This document shows positions 9,280 to 17,922 of a stretch of DNA of 64,000 nt, one piece after another. Numbering within the stretch: position 1 is the stretch's first letter; each line of letters starts with the position of its first letter. A program made the position numbers and the translations under genes. Location: positions 868,001 to 932,000 of the forward strand of contig NZ_CP013387.1 in the NCBI RefSeq assembly GCF_001523745.2. Direction: 5' to 3'. The DNA is from Burkholderia mayonis. GTDB lineage: Bacteria > Pseudomonadota > Gammaproteobacteria > Burkholderiales > Burkholderiaceae. The notes under the pieces are model-generated. The model was not told the origin of the DNA, did no database searches, and saw nothing but the letters and a program-made list of their open reading frames with translations.

Positions 9280-9597
9280 CGCGCACCCTCGAGCAGGGCG
9301 GGCGCGAGCGGCGGCGGCCGGCTCGCGTTCCGTCAGTTGGTTGCGTGTGCAACGGTTGCGGCCGAGGTTCGGCTGCTGTCGGCGACGGTTGTTTGCCGCC
9401 GTTCGATGTCGTGCGGCGCGCGCTCGCACAGCGCGACGGCGGCGGCACGGGTGTCGCGTCGCCGTCGAACGGAGATCGGCGCTTTGCATTCGCGATCCGC
9501 GATCGCCGTCCGGCCTTCGACTATGGCCGCTCGATCGCAACGACGCAACGACGCGGCGCAACGTCACGCCGCGCGCAAACATTCGCCAATACGCGCA
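9280..9597. other. gene-free convergent region
   Basis: This stretch lies between the convergent trehalase and LuxR-type gene. I see no gene with local codon use and no hairpin followed by a T-tract. Confidence 0.5.
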
Positions 9598-10488
9598 TCA
9601 GATCAATCCGCGCGCCGACGCGAAATAAGTCAACTGAATCCGGTTCGCGACGCCGAAGCGTTTGCGCAGCTTGCGCAGATGGTAGTCGACGTTGTGCGCG
9701 CTGGTGTCGAGCCGTCGGCCGATTTCCTTGTCGGATGCGCCTTCCGCGATGCCGACGAGCAACTCGCGCTCGAACGGTGTGAGGCGCTCGACCGCGCGCT
9801 CGCGCGACGACGCGATCAACTGCGGCGCAGCGAACCGATGTACCGACAAGCCGAGCGACAGCACCTGCTCGAGCGTCGCGGACGAGATCCAGTCGCGCGA
9901 GCGCCGTGGCGCGGTGTAGCTCGCAAACGCATGCATCCGCGTGCCCGGCACGAGCATCGAATACATCACGCCGCTGCACATGTCATCGTCGTGCATCACG
10001 CGCAGAAAGCCGTCGAGCGCGTCCGAGCCGCGCGCCGCGTGATCCCGCGCGAGCTGCCGCAGGTCCCAGACGACGGGCATGCTCGATGCGCGCGTGCCGA
10101 GCATCCGCGGATCGACGTCGTGATGGCGACGCCGCACGTAATCGCCGCGATACGCGGCGGGCGTGAACGCTTCGTGCAGATACAGGCATTCGGCGTCGTC
10201 GCGCGAGAACTCGATCGCGAAATAGGCGAACGTCGCAAAGCCCATCAGCCGCAACAGGCTCGTCGCGATGCGGCCGCATTCGGCGGTGCCGCGCGCGCTC
10301 GCGAGCATCTCCGCGACGCCCAGGCGCGGCGCGAAGCGCGGCTCGGCATCGGCCGCGCGCCTCACGTGGCCGCACCAGACGACGTCGATCGTCTGCGCTT
10401 CGCGCGTCGTGCCGTCCGGATTCGAGCGCGACACGGGGCGCGCGACGTTCGCGACGGCGGCGTCTTCCTGCACTGCAATGTCCGACAT
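9598..10488 (-). CDS. LuxR-type regulator with autoinducer-binding-like domain
   Basis: A 296-residue regulator. The C-terminal helix-turn-helix is clear (LTPFERELLVGIAEGASDKEIGRRL, then a recognition helix and FGVANRIQLTYFA). The N-terminal domain aligns with the acyl-homoserine-lactone fold: in TraR numbering Tyr61, Asp70, Pro71 and Trp85 are kept at the correct spacing (Y-9-D, D-15-W) and a glycine equivalent to Gly113 follows, but Trp57 is replaced by Tyr. No luxI-type synthase is in the window, so this is a LuxR solo. It starts at the ATG at 10488 and is divergent from a second regulator of the same class; the two share about 360 bases of promoter region. Confidence 0.88.
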   Translation of the reverse strand: MSDIAVQEDAAVANVARPVSRSNPDGTTREAQTIDVVWCGHVRRAADAEPRFAPRLGVAEMLASARGTAECGRIATSLLRLMGFATFAYFAIEFSRDDAECLYLHEAFTPAAYRGDYVRRRHHDVDPRMLGTRASSMPVVWDLRQLARDHAARGSDALDGFLRVMHDDDMCSGVMYSMLVPGTRMHAFASYTAPRRSRDWISSATLEQVLSLGLSVHRFAAPQLIASSRERAVERLTPFERELLVGIAEGASDKEIGRRLDTSAHNVDYHLRKLRKRFGVANRIQLTYFASARGLI

Positions 10489-10848
10489 GACGAAAAACCT
10501 CGCGACGGTAATCCGATGCCGTCCGACCGGGCGGCCGGACGCGATGTGCGATCGCAACGTGCATGCTTGTGGCGAGCGCGTGCGCAGCCTGCGTGCTTGC
10601 GACCTGCGCATTCGCCACGGGCGCCTCCAACGTGCACGTCGTCGCCACGCACGTCTGCGGCCAACATCGAGACGACACGCGGCGCACCCTTGTCCGGGCG
10701 AAGGCATTGTACAAAGCGGCGCGCTTGCGCGTAATATCCCGTAATACTAACCGCGCTCGGCAGCGATACGAAAGCGCGGACCAAAGACCACGTGCTTGTC
10801 GGGGTTCCTGCGCAACAGCATCACGCACACAAGAAGCCGGCTTCCCCC
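10489..10848. promoter_or_regulatory. shared promoter region of two LuxR-type genes
   Basis: About 360 bases between divergent starts. It holds the palindrome TTGTACAA (10707-10714) and a repeated GTAATA (10731 and 10741 region), in the least GC-rich part of the region. A TGTACAAA element recurs at 11729, upstream of the asparagine synthetase gene. I see no classical 20-bp lux box. Confidence 0.4.
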
Positions 10849-11673
10849 ATGACAATTGCTGACAGCGCGCCGCGCATCGAATGGTTCTCGCATGCCGAGT
10901 TCGTCATGCCGCGCAGCGAATGTGCGCCGCGCGATGCACATCCTTCCGTATCGTCGTTCGCCGCGTCGCACGATTGGCCACGTCGCGCGGCGTTCGACGT
11001 CGCGGACTGCGACGCGCGCCTGCGCGCGGCCGGCTTCACGACGCTCTGCTACGGGGCATTCGAGCTGATCGGTCAACAGATGCTCGCCGCGTATCTGTTG
11101 CGCGATTTCGCGCCTGTATCGTTCATGCGCGCGTACGTCGAAGGTCGATTGTTCGAAGCCGATCCGCGTTTCGCCGGATGGCGCCAGGGGGTGTCGCCGA
11201 TCGCGTGGCGGATCGACGAGCTCGACGCGCATGCGCGCCGCACCGGCGAGCGGCGCATGCTCGCGCTCGTGAATTCGTTGCGTGCGCATGCAATGCACAG
11301 CGGCGTGATCTTCTGCTGGCCAGCGCCGCATCTCGATTTGCGCGTCGCCGTGAGCCTCGCGTCGGAGGCGCACGACGCATGGCTCGACGATCGCGTGATC
11401 GGCTGCGCGCTCGCACTCAGCCTCGACGTGCATCGCGCCGCGCAGCCGCACCTCGACGCGCGTGTCGGCGGCGCACGCGCGTTCGTGCTTGGGGACGACG
11501 AAGCGGCGGTGCTCGAGCGGCTCGTGCATGGCCTGTCCGATCAGGAAATCGCGAACGCGCTCAGCACGTCGTTGCATCGCGTCGGCGCGCAGATCCGCAC
11601 GCTCGAAAAACGCTTCAACGCGCGCAATCGCGCTCAACTCGCCTATCTCGCAGCGCGACGTTTGCGCGGATGA
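10849..11673 (+). CDS. second LuxR-type regulator
   Basis: A 274-residue protein of the same architecture as its divergent neighbour. The segment FMRAYVEGRLFEADP gives Tyr61, Asp70 and Pro71 (TraR numbering), VSPIAW gives Trp85, and SGVIF the glycine, all at the same spacing as in the neighbour, including a shared four-residue insertion before the glycine. Trp57 is replaced by Phe. The C-terminal helix-turn-helix is more divergent (LGDDEAAVLERLVHGLSDQEIANAL). The shared insertion suggests the two arose by duplication. Asparagine synthetase follows after 218 bases on the same strand. The ligand is unknown. Confidence 0.85.
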   Translation: MTIADSAPRIEWFSHAEFVMPRSECAPRDAHPSVSSFAASHDWPRRAAFDVADCDARLRAAGFTTLCYGAFELIGQQMLAAYLLRDFAPVSFMRAYVEGRLFEADPRFAGWRQGVSPIAWRIDELDAHARRTGERRMLALVNSLRAHAMHSGVIFCWPAPHLDLRVAVSLASEAHDAWLDDRVIGCALALSLDVHRAAQPHLDARVGGARAFVLGDDEAAVLERLVHGLSDQEIANALSTSLHRVGAQIRTLEKRFNARNRAQLAYLAARRLRG

Positions 11674-11891
11674 CGAAACGCGCATCGGACGCACGCCGGA
11701 TGGCGCGATGCAACAAATTTGCGCATCGTGTACAAAACCGCTTACAGGCGAATTAATTTTTCAATAGAAAAAAATGACCGCTGCAAGGTGGATTAATTGA
11801 TGAATATTTTCTTCGTAATATGCGCCCAATCGACGGGTGCAGGACGCCCGTCAAGCCATATCCTTTTCACTATTCAATCGAGATATTCGTC

Positions 11892-13862
11892 ATGTGCGGA
11901 ATCAGCGGCTTCGTGGGCCCTGTTGCATGCGCACCGGAGACAGCCCGCGCGACCCTCGCGCGAATGACGGACAGTCTCGCGCATCGCGGCCCGGACGATA
12001 CCGGATTGTGGGTCGATCCCGAGGCGGGCGTCGCGCTCGGGCATCGGCGCCTGTCGATCGTCGATCTGTCGGAGCATGGGCATCAGCCGATGCTGTCGGC
12101 GTGCGGCCGCTATGCGATGACGTTCAACGGCGAGATCTACAATTTCCGCGAGTTGCGCCGCGAGCTCGAACGCGAGCGGCGCGCGCCCGAGTGGCGCGGT
12201 CATTCGGACAGCGAAGTGCTGCTCGCCGCATTTTCCGCGTGGGGCATCGATCGTGTGCTGCAAAAATCGGTCGGCATGTTTGCGCTCGCGCTATGGAATC
12301 GCGAGTCGCGCGTGCTCACGCTCGCACGCGATCGCATCGGCGAGAAGCCGCTCTATTACGGACGCGTCGGCGACTCGTTCGTGTTCGGTTCGGAGCTGAA
12401 GGCGCTGCGGCGCTTTCCAGGTTTCGGATCGCGTGCGATTGATCGCGACGCACTGTGCCTGTATCTGCGATACGCGAGCGTGCCCGCGCCGTACACGATC
12501 TACGAAGGGATTCGCAAGCTGCCGCCCGGCACGTATGCGCAGCTCGAGAACATCGAGATCGAACCCGCGCCGCGCCGCTACTGGTCGCTCGAGCGCGTGA
12601 TCGCCGCGGGCCGCGAGAATCCCTTCGATGGCGATGCGAACGCCGCCGTCGCGCAACTCGATCACGTGTTGCGCGATGCGATCGCAGAGCAATCGGTCGC
12701 CGACGTACCGCTCGGCGCGTTCTTGTCGGGCGGCGTCGATTCGTCGGTGATCGTCGCGCTGATGCAGACGCAGACCGCGCAGCCAGTGCAGACGTTCACG
12801 ATCGGCTTCCACGAGGCGGGCTACGACGAAGCGGGCTATGCGAAGGCGGTCGCGCGGCACCTCGGCACGTCGCACACCGAGCTCTACGTGAAGCCGTCCG
12901 ATGTGCTCGCGACCGTCCCGCGCATGCCTTCCGTCTACGACGAGCCGTTCGCCGATTCGTCGCAGATTCCGACGCTGCTCGTCTCCGAGCTGACGCGTCG
13001 TTACGTGAAAGTGAGCCTGTCGGGCGACGGCGGCGACGAACTGTTCGGCGGCTACACGCGCTATTTCCTCACGCCGCGCCTATGGGGCCGGCTGCGTCGC
13101 GTGCCGGCGTCGGTACGGATGCGGATCGCGGCCGCGCTGCACGCGTTGCGGCCCGACCACGCGGATCAGATCGCCGCGCTCGTGCAAGGCGTATGGAGCT
13201 CGTCCGCGCAGCGCGACGCGTCGCCGCGCGTCGGCGACCGGCTGCACAAGCTCGCCAACGTGATGACGGCGGACAGCCGCACGTCGCTGTACCGGCTGCT
13301 GATGTCGTCGGTCCATCATCCGGAGCGCTTCACGCTCGCGGGCCACGAGCCGAAGACGCTGATCGACTCGCCTGACGCGTGGCCCGCCGGCCTGTCGTTC
13401 GCCGAACAGGCGATGGCCGTCGATACGCTCACGTACCTGCCGACCGACATCCTGACGAAGGTCGATCGCGCGGCGATGGCAGTGAGTCTCGAGACGCGGA
13501 TGCCGTTTCTCGATCATCGCGTCGTCGAGTTCGCGTGGCGGCTGCCCGAGGGGCTGCGCATTCCGGACGCGCAGGACAAGTGGCTGCTGCGCAAGCTGCT
13601 CTATCGCTACGTGCCGCGGCCGCTGATCGACCGGCCGAAGCAGGGTTTCTGCGCGCCCGTCGGTGCGTGGCTGCGTGGCGAGCTGAGCGACTGGGCGACG
13701 GAGCTGCTGTCCCCCGCGCGCCTGCGAGACGAAGGCTATTTCGACGCGGCGCGGGTCGAGCGACTGTGGCGGCAGCATCAGTCGGGCCGGATGAACTGGC
13801 AGCATCCGCTGTGGACGGTGCTGATGTTCCAGGCGTGGCTCGAGCGGCAGCGCGCCGAGTAG
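11892..13862 (+). CDS. asnB: glutamine-hydrolysing asparagine synthetase
   Basis: A 656-residue enzyme that makes asparagine from aspartate, ATP and glutamine. Cys2 (MCGISGFVG) is the class II glutaminase nucleophile, so Met1 must be removed and the start at 11892 is fixed. The glutaminase domain continues with AHRGPDD, GHRRLSIVD and FNGEIYNF. The synthetase domain has the PP-loop SGGVDSS at residues 279-285, then YDEPFADSSQIP and SLSGDGGDELFGGYTRY. Length exceeds the housekeeping enterobacterial AsnB (about 550) and fits the larger AsnB group often found in specialised or cell-surface pathways. It lies downstream of a LuxR-type gene with its own AT-rich upstream region. Confidence 0.93.
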   Translation: MCGISGFVGPVACAPETARATLARMTDSLAHRGPDDTGLWVDPEAGVALGHRRLSIVDLSEHGHQPMLSACGRYAMTFNGEIYNFRELRRELERERRAPEWRGHSDSEVLLAAFSAWGIDRVLQKSVGMFALALWNRESRVLTLARDRIGEKPLYYGRVGDSFVFGSELKALRRFPGFGSRAIDRDALCLYLRYASVPAPYTIYEGIRKLPPGTYAQLENIEIEPAPRRYWSLERVIAAGRENPFDGDANAAVAQLDHVLRDAIAEQSVADVPLGAFLSGGVDSSVIVALMQTQTAQPVQTFTIGFHEAGYDEAGYAKAVARHLGTSHTELYVKPSDVLATVPRMPSVYDEPFADSSQIPTLLVSELTRRYVKVSLSGDGGDELFGGYTRYFLTPRLWGRLRRVPASVRMRIAAALHALRPDHADQIAALVQGVWSSSAQRDASPRVGDRLHKLANVMTADSRTSLYRLLMSSVHHPERFTLAGHEPKTLIDSPDAWPAGLSFAEQAMAVDTLTYLPTDILTKVDRAAMAVSLETRMPFLDHRVVEFAWRLPEGLRIPDAQDKWLLRKLLYRYVPRPLIDRPKQGFCAPVGAWLRGELSDWATELLSPARLRDEGYFDAARVERLWRQHQSGRMNWQHPLWTVLMFQAWLERQRAE

Positions 13863-13911
13863 GCCGCCGAGTGCATGCTGGAAGCCGTCCGCACGGAGGC
13901 GCGGGCGGCGT

Positions 13912-14364
13912 TCAGTGATATTCGGCGACGAACTTGCAGTGCGGCACGGCGGCCGGGCGCGCGATCGGCGCGGCCGCGTCGGCGTCGACGTGGGGCTCGC
14001 CGACGCGCGCCGCTTGCTGCTTGTCGTGCGGCTCGACGTGCATCGTCGCCGCGCCGAACAGCACGAGCCGGTAGCCGATCGAATAGATCGGAATGATCCG
14101 CATGTTCTTGTCATAGTCGAGGCCGAGCTTCGACCGGATGCGCGACACGTGCGTGTCGAGCGTGCGCGACGACACGGCGAGTTCCCGGCCCCACACAGTC
14201 TCCTGGATCGCCTGGCGCGACACGACCTTGTTCATGTTGTCGAGCAGGAATTCGACGACGTCGAATTCGCGCGGAGTCAGGCTGACCAGTTCGCCGTCGA
14301 TCTCGATGATGCGTCGGACGAAGTCGATCTTGATGTTGTCGATGTACAGATACTTGCAATCCAT
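13912..14364 (-). CDS. OmpR-type DNA-binding protein without receiver domain
   Basis: A 150-residue protein made of an OmpR/PhoB-type winged helix from the very N-terminus (residues about 5-103). Landmarks are LTPREFDVVEFLLDNMNKVVSRQ, the helix with SSRTLDTHVSRIRSKLGL, and IYSIGYRLVLF in the wing. There is no phospho-acceptor domain before it; the ATG at 14364 is followed directly by the first strand. Residues 104-150 are low in order (Ala, Pro, His-rich). It is convergent with asnB, 49 bases away. Such one-domain proteins cannot be controlled by direct phosphorylation. Its targets are unknown. Confidence 0.85.
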   Translation of the reverse strand: MDCKYLYIDNIKIDFVRRIIEIDGELVSLTPREFDVVEFLLDNMNKVVSRQAIQETVWGRELAVSSRTLDTHVSRIRSKLGLDYDKNMRIIPIYSIGYRLVLFGAATMHVEPHDKQQAARVGEPHVDADAAAPIARPAAVPHCKFVAEYH

Positions 14365-15022
14365 GATGATCCTCGTGATTCGCAGATGGATGGGGCGAAC
14401 GACACGAGGGGCTTACTGCAATTGTCGGGCCAGCCTGGCGCAATGCAGCAGGCAAGCGCTTCGAAAGGTCTTTTTTACGACTCAAGTGCATGAATTGACA
14501 GCGTTTTCATGCGAGCGTCGCTGGCTTGTCATTACGCTGGAAATGTAACAATCTGAAACCGGTTGAAGGTGTGTTACGTAGCACCGGCGTTCGTGTTACG
14601 TCGATGCGAGCGGCGACGTAACACGAGGGGAACGATCGGGACGGGCGGGGCGGCCGGGCTTCGGCTGCCGGGGCGGAATCAGCGAGAAGCGCGCTCTTTG
14701 GCGTGGTGTGGCGAGGCGTCGGACGAGGCGGCTGGCTGCACGCGCGAGCGGCGGGGGCGCCGATCCGTCATCGCGGATTGCGACAACTGTCGGCGACCTT
14801 TCGACGATTTGGCGAGGCGGCGCCGGCGCGCCGGCGACCGGCTCACGATCTTTTCGGGACGACCAGCGCGCGGCGATGGGTTCAAGACATTCGATTCGAC
14901 GCGATCATCTGCCATTGCCGATTCGAGACGACCGTTTCGAGAACGCACGTCGAAAACGACCGCATCAAGAACGTCTGTTCCAAAAGCGACCGGCCCGCGC
15001 GCCGCGCGCGATGCGTCACGCG
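14365..15022. other. gene-free region with inverted repeats
   Basis: Open frames across this stretch lack coding bias. It begins with AT-rich DNA upstream of the winged-helix gene, contains the GTGTTACGT repeats listed separately, and ends as unstructured GC-rich sequence before the molybdenum hydroxylase stop codon. Confidence 0.5.
14571..14624. promoter_or_regulatory. GTGTTACGT repeat cluster (candidate operator)
   Basis: GTGTTACGT occurs at 14571-14579 and again at 14593-14601. The extended copy GTGTTACGTC (14593-14602) is matched exactly by its reverse complement at 14615-14624, with 12 bases between. A 10-bp exact inverted repeat plus a third half-site looks like a protein-binding site. 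It lies about 210-260 bases upstream of the winged-helix gene, so that protein or a regulator of it is a candidate ligand (inference). Confidence 0.5.
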
Positions 15023-17260
15023 TTACGCGGTGGCTTCCCCGGCAGCCGGAAACGGCAGCGTATGGCGCCGCTTGCCGGTCGCGGCGAAGATCGCGTTCGC
15101 GACCGCCGGGCCGATCGGCGCGACGCCCGGCTCGCCGACGCCCGTCGGGGCCTCGCCCGACGGCACGATGTGCACCTCGACCTTCGGCATTTCGGCGATC
15201 CGCAGCACCCGGTAGCCGTCGAAGTTGTTCTGCTCGACCTTGCCGTCCTTCAGCGTGATCGCGCTGTGCAGCACCGCGCCGAGTCCGAAGCCGATGCCGC
15301 CTTCCATCTGCGCGGCGACGATGTCCGGATTGATCGCGGTCCCGCAATCGACCGCGCAGACGACGCGCTCGACCTTCACGCCGCCATGCTCGTCGACCGA
15401 CACCTCGGCGACCTGTGCAACATAGCTCTTGAACGACTCGGCGACCGCGATCCCGCGTCCGCGGCCCTTCGACAGCGGCTTGCGCGGATCCCAGCCGGCC
15501 TTTTCGGCAGCGAGCTCGAGCACGGCCTTCATGCGCGGCTCGTGCGCGAGCAGGTCGCGGCGGAACAGGTACGGGTCCTTGCCCGCCGCATGCGCGGCCT
15601 CGTCGATGAACGCCTCGACCGCGTACGCGGTGTGCGAACTGCCGACGACGCGCCACCACAGCACCGGCACGCCGGCCTTCGTCGTCGTCAGCTCGACCGA
15701 GACGTTCGGCACCGCGTACGGCAGGTTCGCCGCGCCTTCGACCGACGTCTGGTCGATCCCGTTCTTCACCATCACCGGCTCGAACGGCGTGCCGGCGAGG
15801 ATCGACTGGCCGACGATCCGGTGCCGCCACGCGACGAGCTTGCCGTCCTTCGTGAGCGCCGCGTCGAGCTTGTGGAAGTACATCGGCCGGTAGAGACCGC
15901 CGTGGATGTCGTCCTCGCGGGTCCATTGCAGCTTGACGGGCGTGCCGTTCGCGCCGAGCGCCTTCGCGATCGACACCGCCTCGACGACGTAGTCCGACCA
16001 CGCGTTCGCGCGCCGGCCGAAGCTGCCGCCCGCGTACAGCGTGTGGATCTTCACTTTCGACGGATCGAGGCCCGCGACGCGCGCCGCGTTGCCCTGATCG
16101 ATCGTCTGGAACTGGTCACCCGCCCAGATTTCGCAGCTGTCGGCTGTCAGCGTGACGACCGCGTCGAGCGGCTCCATCGGCGCGTGCGCGAGATAGGGGA
16201 ACTCGTAAGACGCGGAGATCCGCTTCGCCGCGACGGTGAGCGCGCGCTCGGCGTCGCCGTCGCGGCGCGCGGGCGTGCCGGGGCGCTCGGCGAGCTGCCG
16301 ATACTCGCGCATCATCGCGTCGGAGCTGCGCTTTTCCGCGTTCGAATCGTCCCATTCGACCTTCAGTGCGTCACGGCCTTGCTTCGCGGCCCAGAAGCCC
16401 TTCGCGACGACCGCGACGCCGCGCTCCACCTGGACGACCGCCACGACGCCCGGCACCGCCTTCGCCGCCGTCGCATCGAACGACTTCACGGTCGCGCCGA
16501 AAAGGGGCGGCCGCTGCAGCAGCGCGACGAGCATGCCGGGCATCGTCACGTCGATCGTGAACTGCGCGGTGCCGTCGGATTTCGCGAGCGCGTCGACGCG
16601 CGGCACCGGCTGGCCGATCAGGCGGAACTCGCGCGGCGACTTCAGCGTGACCTTGTCGGGCACGGGCAGCGCGGCCGCGGCCGTCGCGAGCGAGCCGTAG
16701 GTCGCCCCGCGGCCGCTGCCCGCGTGGCGCACGTAGCCGTCGCGGGTCGTCAGCTCGGCGGCGGGCACGCTCCATTGCACGGCGGCCGCCGACACGAGCA
16801 TCGCGCGCGCCTTCGCCCCCGCTTCGCGCAGCTGCATCCACGAATTCGCCATCGCCGAGCTGCCGCCCGTGCCTTGCAGCTTGCCGAACTGCAGGTTCGC
16901 GTAGCGCGTCGCGTCGGCGGGCGCGCTCTCGACGCGCACGTCGCGCCAGTTCGCGTCGAGCTCTTCGGCGACGATCGTCGCGATGCCCGTGTACGCGCCC
17001 TGGCCCATCTCGAGGTGTTTCGCGATCACGGTCACGCTGTTGTCGGGTGCGACGCGCAGGAACGCGTTCGGCGCGAACGCGCCGGTCGCGGCGGCGGCGT
17101 CCGCGCCGGCAGCGGGCGCGGTGGCGGCGAGCGCCGGGCGGCTCGCGTCGAGCCATTCGAAGCCGATCGTGAGGCCGACCGCCGCGGCGGCGCCGGCGGC
17201 CTTCAGGAACGTGCGGCGGGACGCGCGCACCGCGTCCGGGAGATCGAGGTCGGTGGTCAT
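15023..17260 (-). CDS. molybdenum hydroxylase large subunit (IorB-like)
   Basis: The 745-residue molybdopterin-binding subunit of a two-subunit aldehyde/isoquinoline 1-oxidoreductase-type enzyme that hydroxylates or oxidises its substrate with water as oxygen source. Residues 14-40 ([20 protein letters not shown]) are a twin-arginine export signal, so the folded enzyme works in the periplasm. Family segments include [32 protein letters not shown] [17 protein letters not shown] and [15 protein letters not shown]. The 2Fe-2S subunit gene ends three bases upstream, so the two are one operon. The physiological electron acceptor, often a c-type cytochrome subunit, is not encoded next to them. Substrate is unknown. 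Confidence 0.9.
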   Translation of the reverse strand: MTTDLDLPDAVRASRRTFLKAAGAAAAVGLTIGFEWLDASRPALAATAPAAGADAAAATGAFAPNAFLRVAPDNSVTVIAKHLEMGQGAYTGIATIVAEELDANWRDVRVESAPADATRYANLQFGKLQGTGGSSAMANSWMQLREAGAKARAMLVSAAAVQWSVPAAELTTRDGYVRHAGSGRGATYGSLATAAAALPVPDKVTLKSPREFRLIGQPVPRVDALAKSDGTAQFTIDVTMPGMLVALLQRPPLFGATVKSFDATAAKAVPGVVAVVQVERGVAVVAKGFWAAKQGRDALKVEWDDSNAEKRSSDAMMREYRQLAERPGTPARRDGDAERALTVAAKRISASYEFPYLAHAPMEPLDAVVTLTADSCEIWAGDQFQTIDQGNAARVAGLDPSKVKIHTLYAGGSFGRRANAWSDYVVEAVSIAKALGANGTPVKLQWTREDDIHGGLYRPMYFHKLDAALTKDGKLVAWRHRIVGQSILAGTPFEPVMVKNGIDQTSVEGAANLPYAVPNVSVELTTTKAGVPVLWWRVVGSSHTAYAVEAFIDEAAHAAGKDPYLFRRDLLAHEPRMKAVLELAAEKAGWDPRKPLSKGRGRGIAVAESFKSYVAQVAEVSVDEHGGVKVERVVCAVDCGTAINPDIVAAQMEGGIGFGLGAVLHSAITLKDGKVEQNNFDGYRVLRIAEMPKVEVHIVPSGEAPTGVGEPGVAPIGPAVANAIFAATGKRRHTLPFPAAGEATA

Positions 17261-17263
17261 CGC

Positions 17264-17725
17264 TCAGGCCTTCAAGGTGGCGGCCGCTTCGTGGATCGCG
17301 GCGCGGATGCGGGTGTAAGTCGCGCAACGGCAGATGTTGCCGTTCATCGCGGCGTCGATGTCGGCGTCGGTCGGCGCTGCGTTCTGCTCGAGGAGCGCGG
17401 TCGCCGACATGATCTGGCCGGACTGGCAGTAGCCGCACTGCGGCACTTGCAGCTTGATCCACGCGGCCTGGACGGCCTTCGCGGGCTTGCTCGACAGCCC
17501 TTCGATCGTCGTCACGCGCTTGCCGGCGACGGCCGCGAGCGGCAGCACGCACGAGCGCACCGCCTGGCCTTCGAGATGCACAGTGCACGCGCCGCATTGC
17601 GCCGCGCCGCAGCCGAACTTCGTGCCGTGCAGGCCCGCATCTTCGCGGATCGCCCAGAGCAGCGGCATCGCGGGATCGGCGTCCAGCGTCAGATTCTTGC
17701 CGTTCAGCACAAACGAGGTAGACAT
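17264..17725 (-). CDS. 2Fe-2S subunit of molybdenum hydroxylase (IorA-like)
   Basis: A 153-residue iron-sulfur subunit that passes electrons from the molybdenum centre. The plant-type cluster ligands are in [15 protein letters not shown] with a following Cys in RSCVLPL, and the second cluster is bound by [10 protein letters not shown] and [10 protein letters not shown]. It starts at the ATG at 17725 and is directly followed by the large subunit. The promoter region is shared with the divergent AraC-type gene, which probably controls it. Confidence 0.92.
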   Translation of the reverse strand: MSTSFVLNGKNLTLDADPAMPLLWAIREDAGLHGTKFGCGAAQCGACTVHLEGQAVRSCVLPLAAVAGKRVTTIEGLSSKPAKAVQAAWIKLQVPQCGYCQSGQIMSATALLEQNAAPTDADIDAAMNGNICRCATYTRIRAAIHEAAATLKA

Positions 17726-17806
17726 GGACAATCTCCGTGGGGATATCCCGGACTTGGCGCCGGGTGATAGCCGGCAGTGTGAGGGACGGACCGCCGTCGT
17801 GTTTAC

Positions 17807-17840
17807 ACAATCCTGCAAAAATATTGAACAATCCTGCAAA
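17807..17840. promoter_or_regulatory. two ACAATCCTGCAAA direct repeats (candidate AraC operator)
   Basis: The 13-bp sequence ACAATCCTGCAAA occurs at 17807-17819 and again, unchanged, at 17828-17840. The start-to-start distance of 21 bp is two helical turns, the normal arrangement for AraC-family half-sites. It lies in the 197-base gap between the molybdenum hydroxylase genes and the AraC-type gene. The AraC protein is the natural candidate ligand (inference). Confidence 0.65.
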
Positions 17841-17922
17841 TCCCCGAGGGCCGCGCGCGGCGGTTGCATCGTCCGCGCGCGTGCCTGTTCCGATCACGAC
17901 CACTGACGCTTTTTCATTGACG

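Noticed and set aside
14708..17767. A 1019-codon open frame on the + strand across the molybdenum hydroxylase genes
   Set aside because: It is the mirror of strongly biased genes on the minus strand; its product is Arg/Ala/Asp low-complexity and has no start site or domain.
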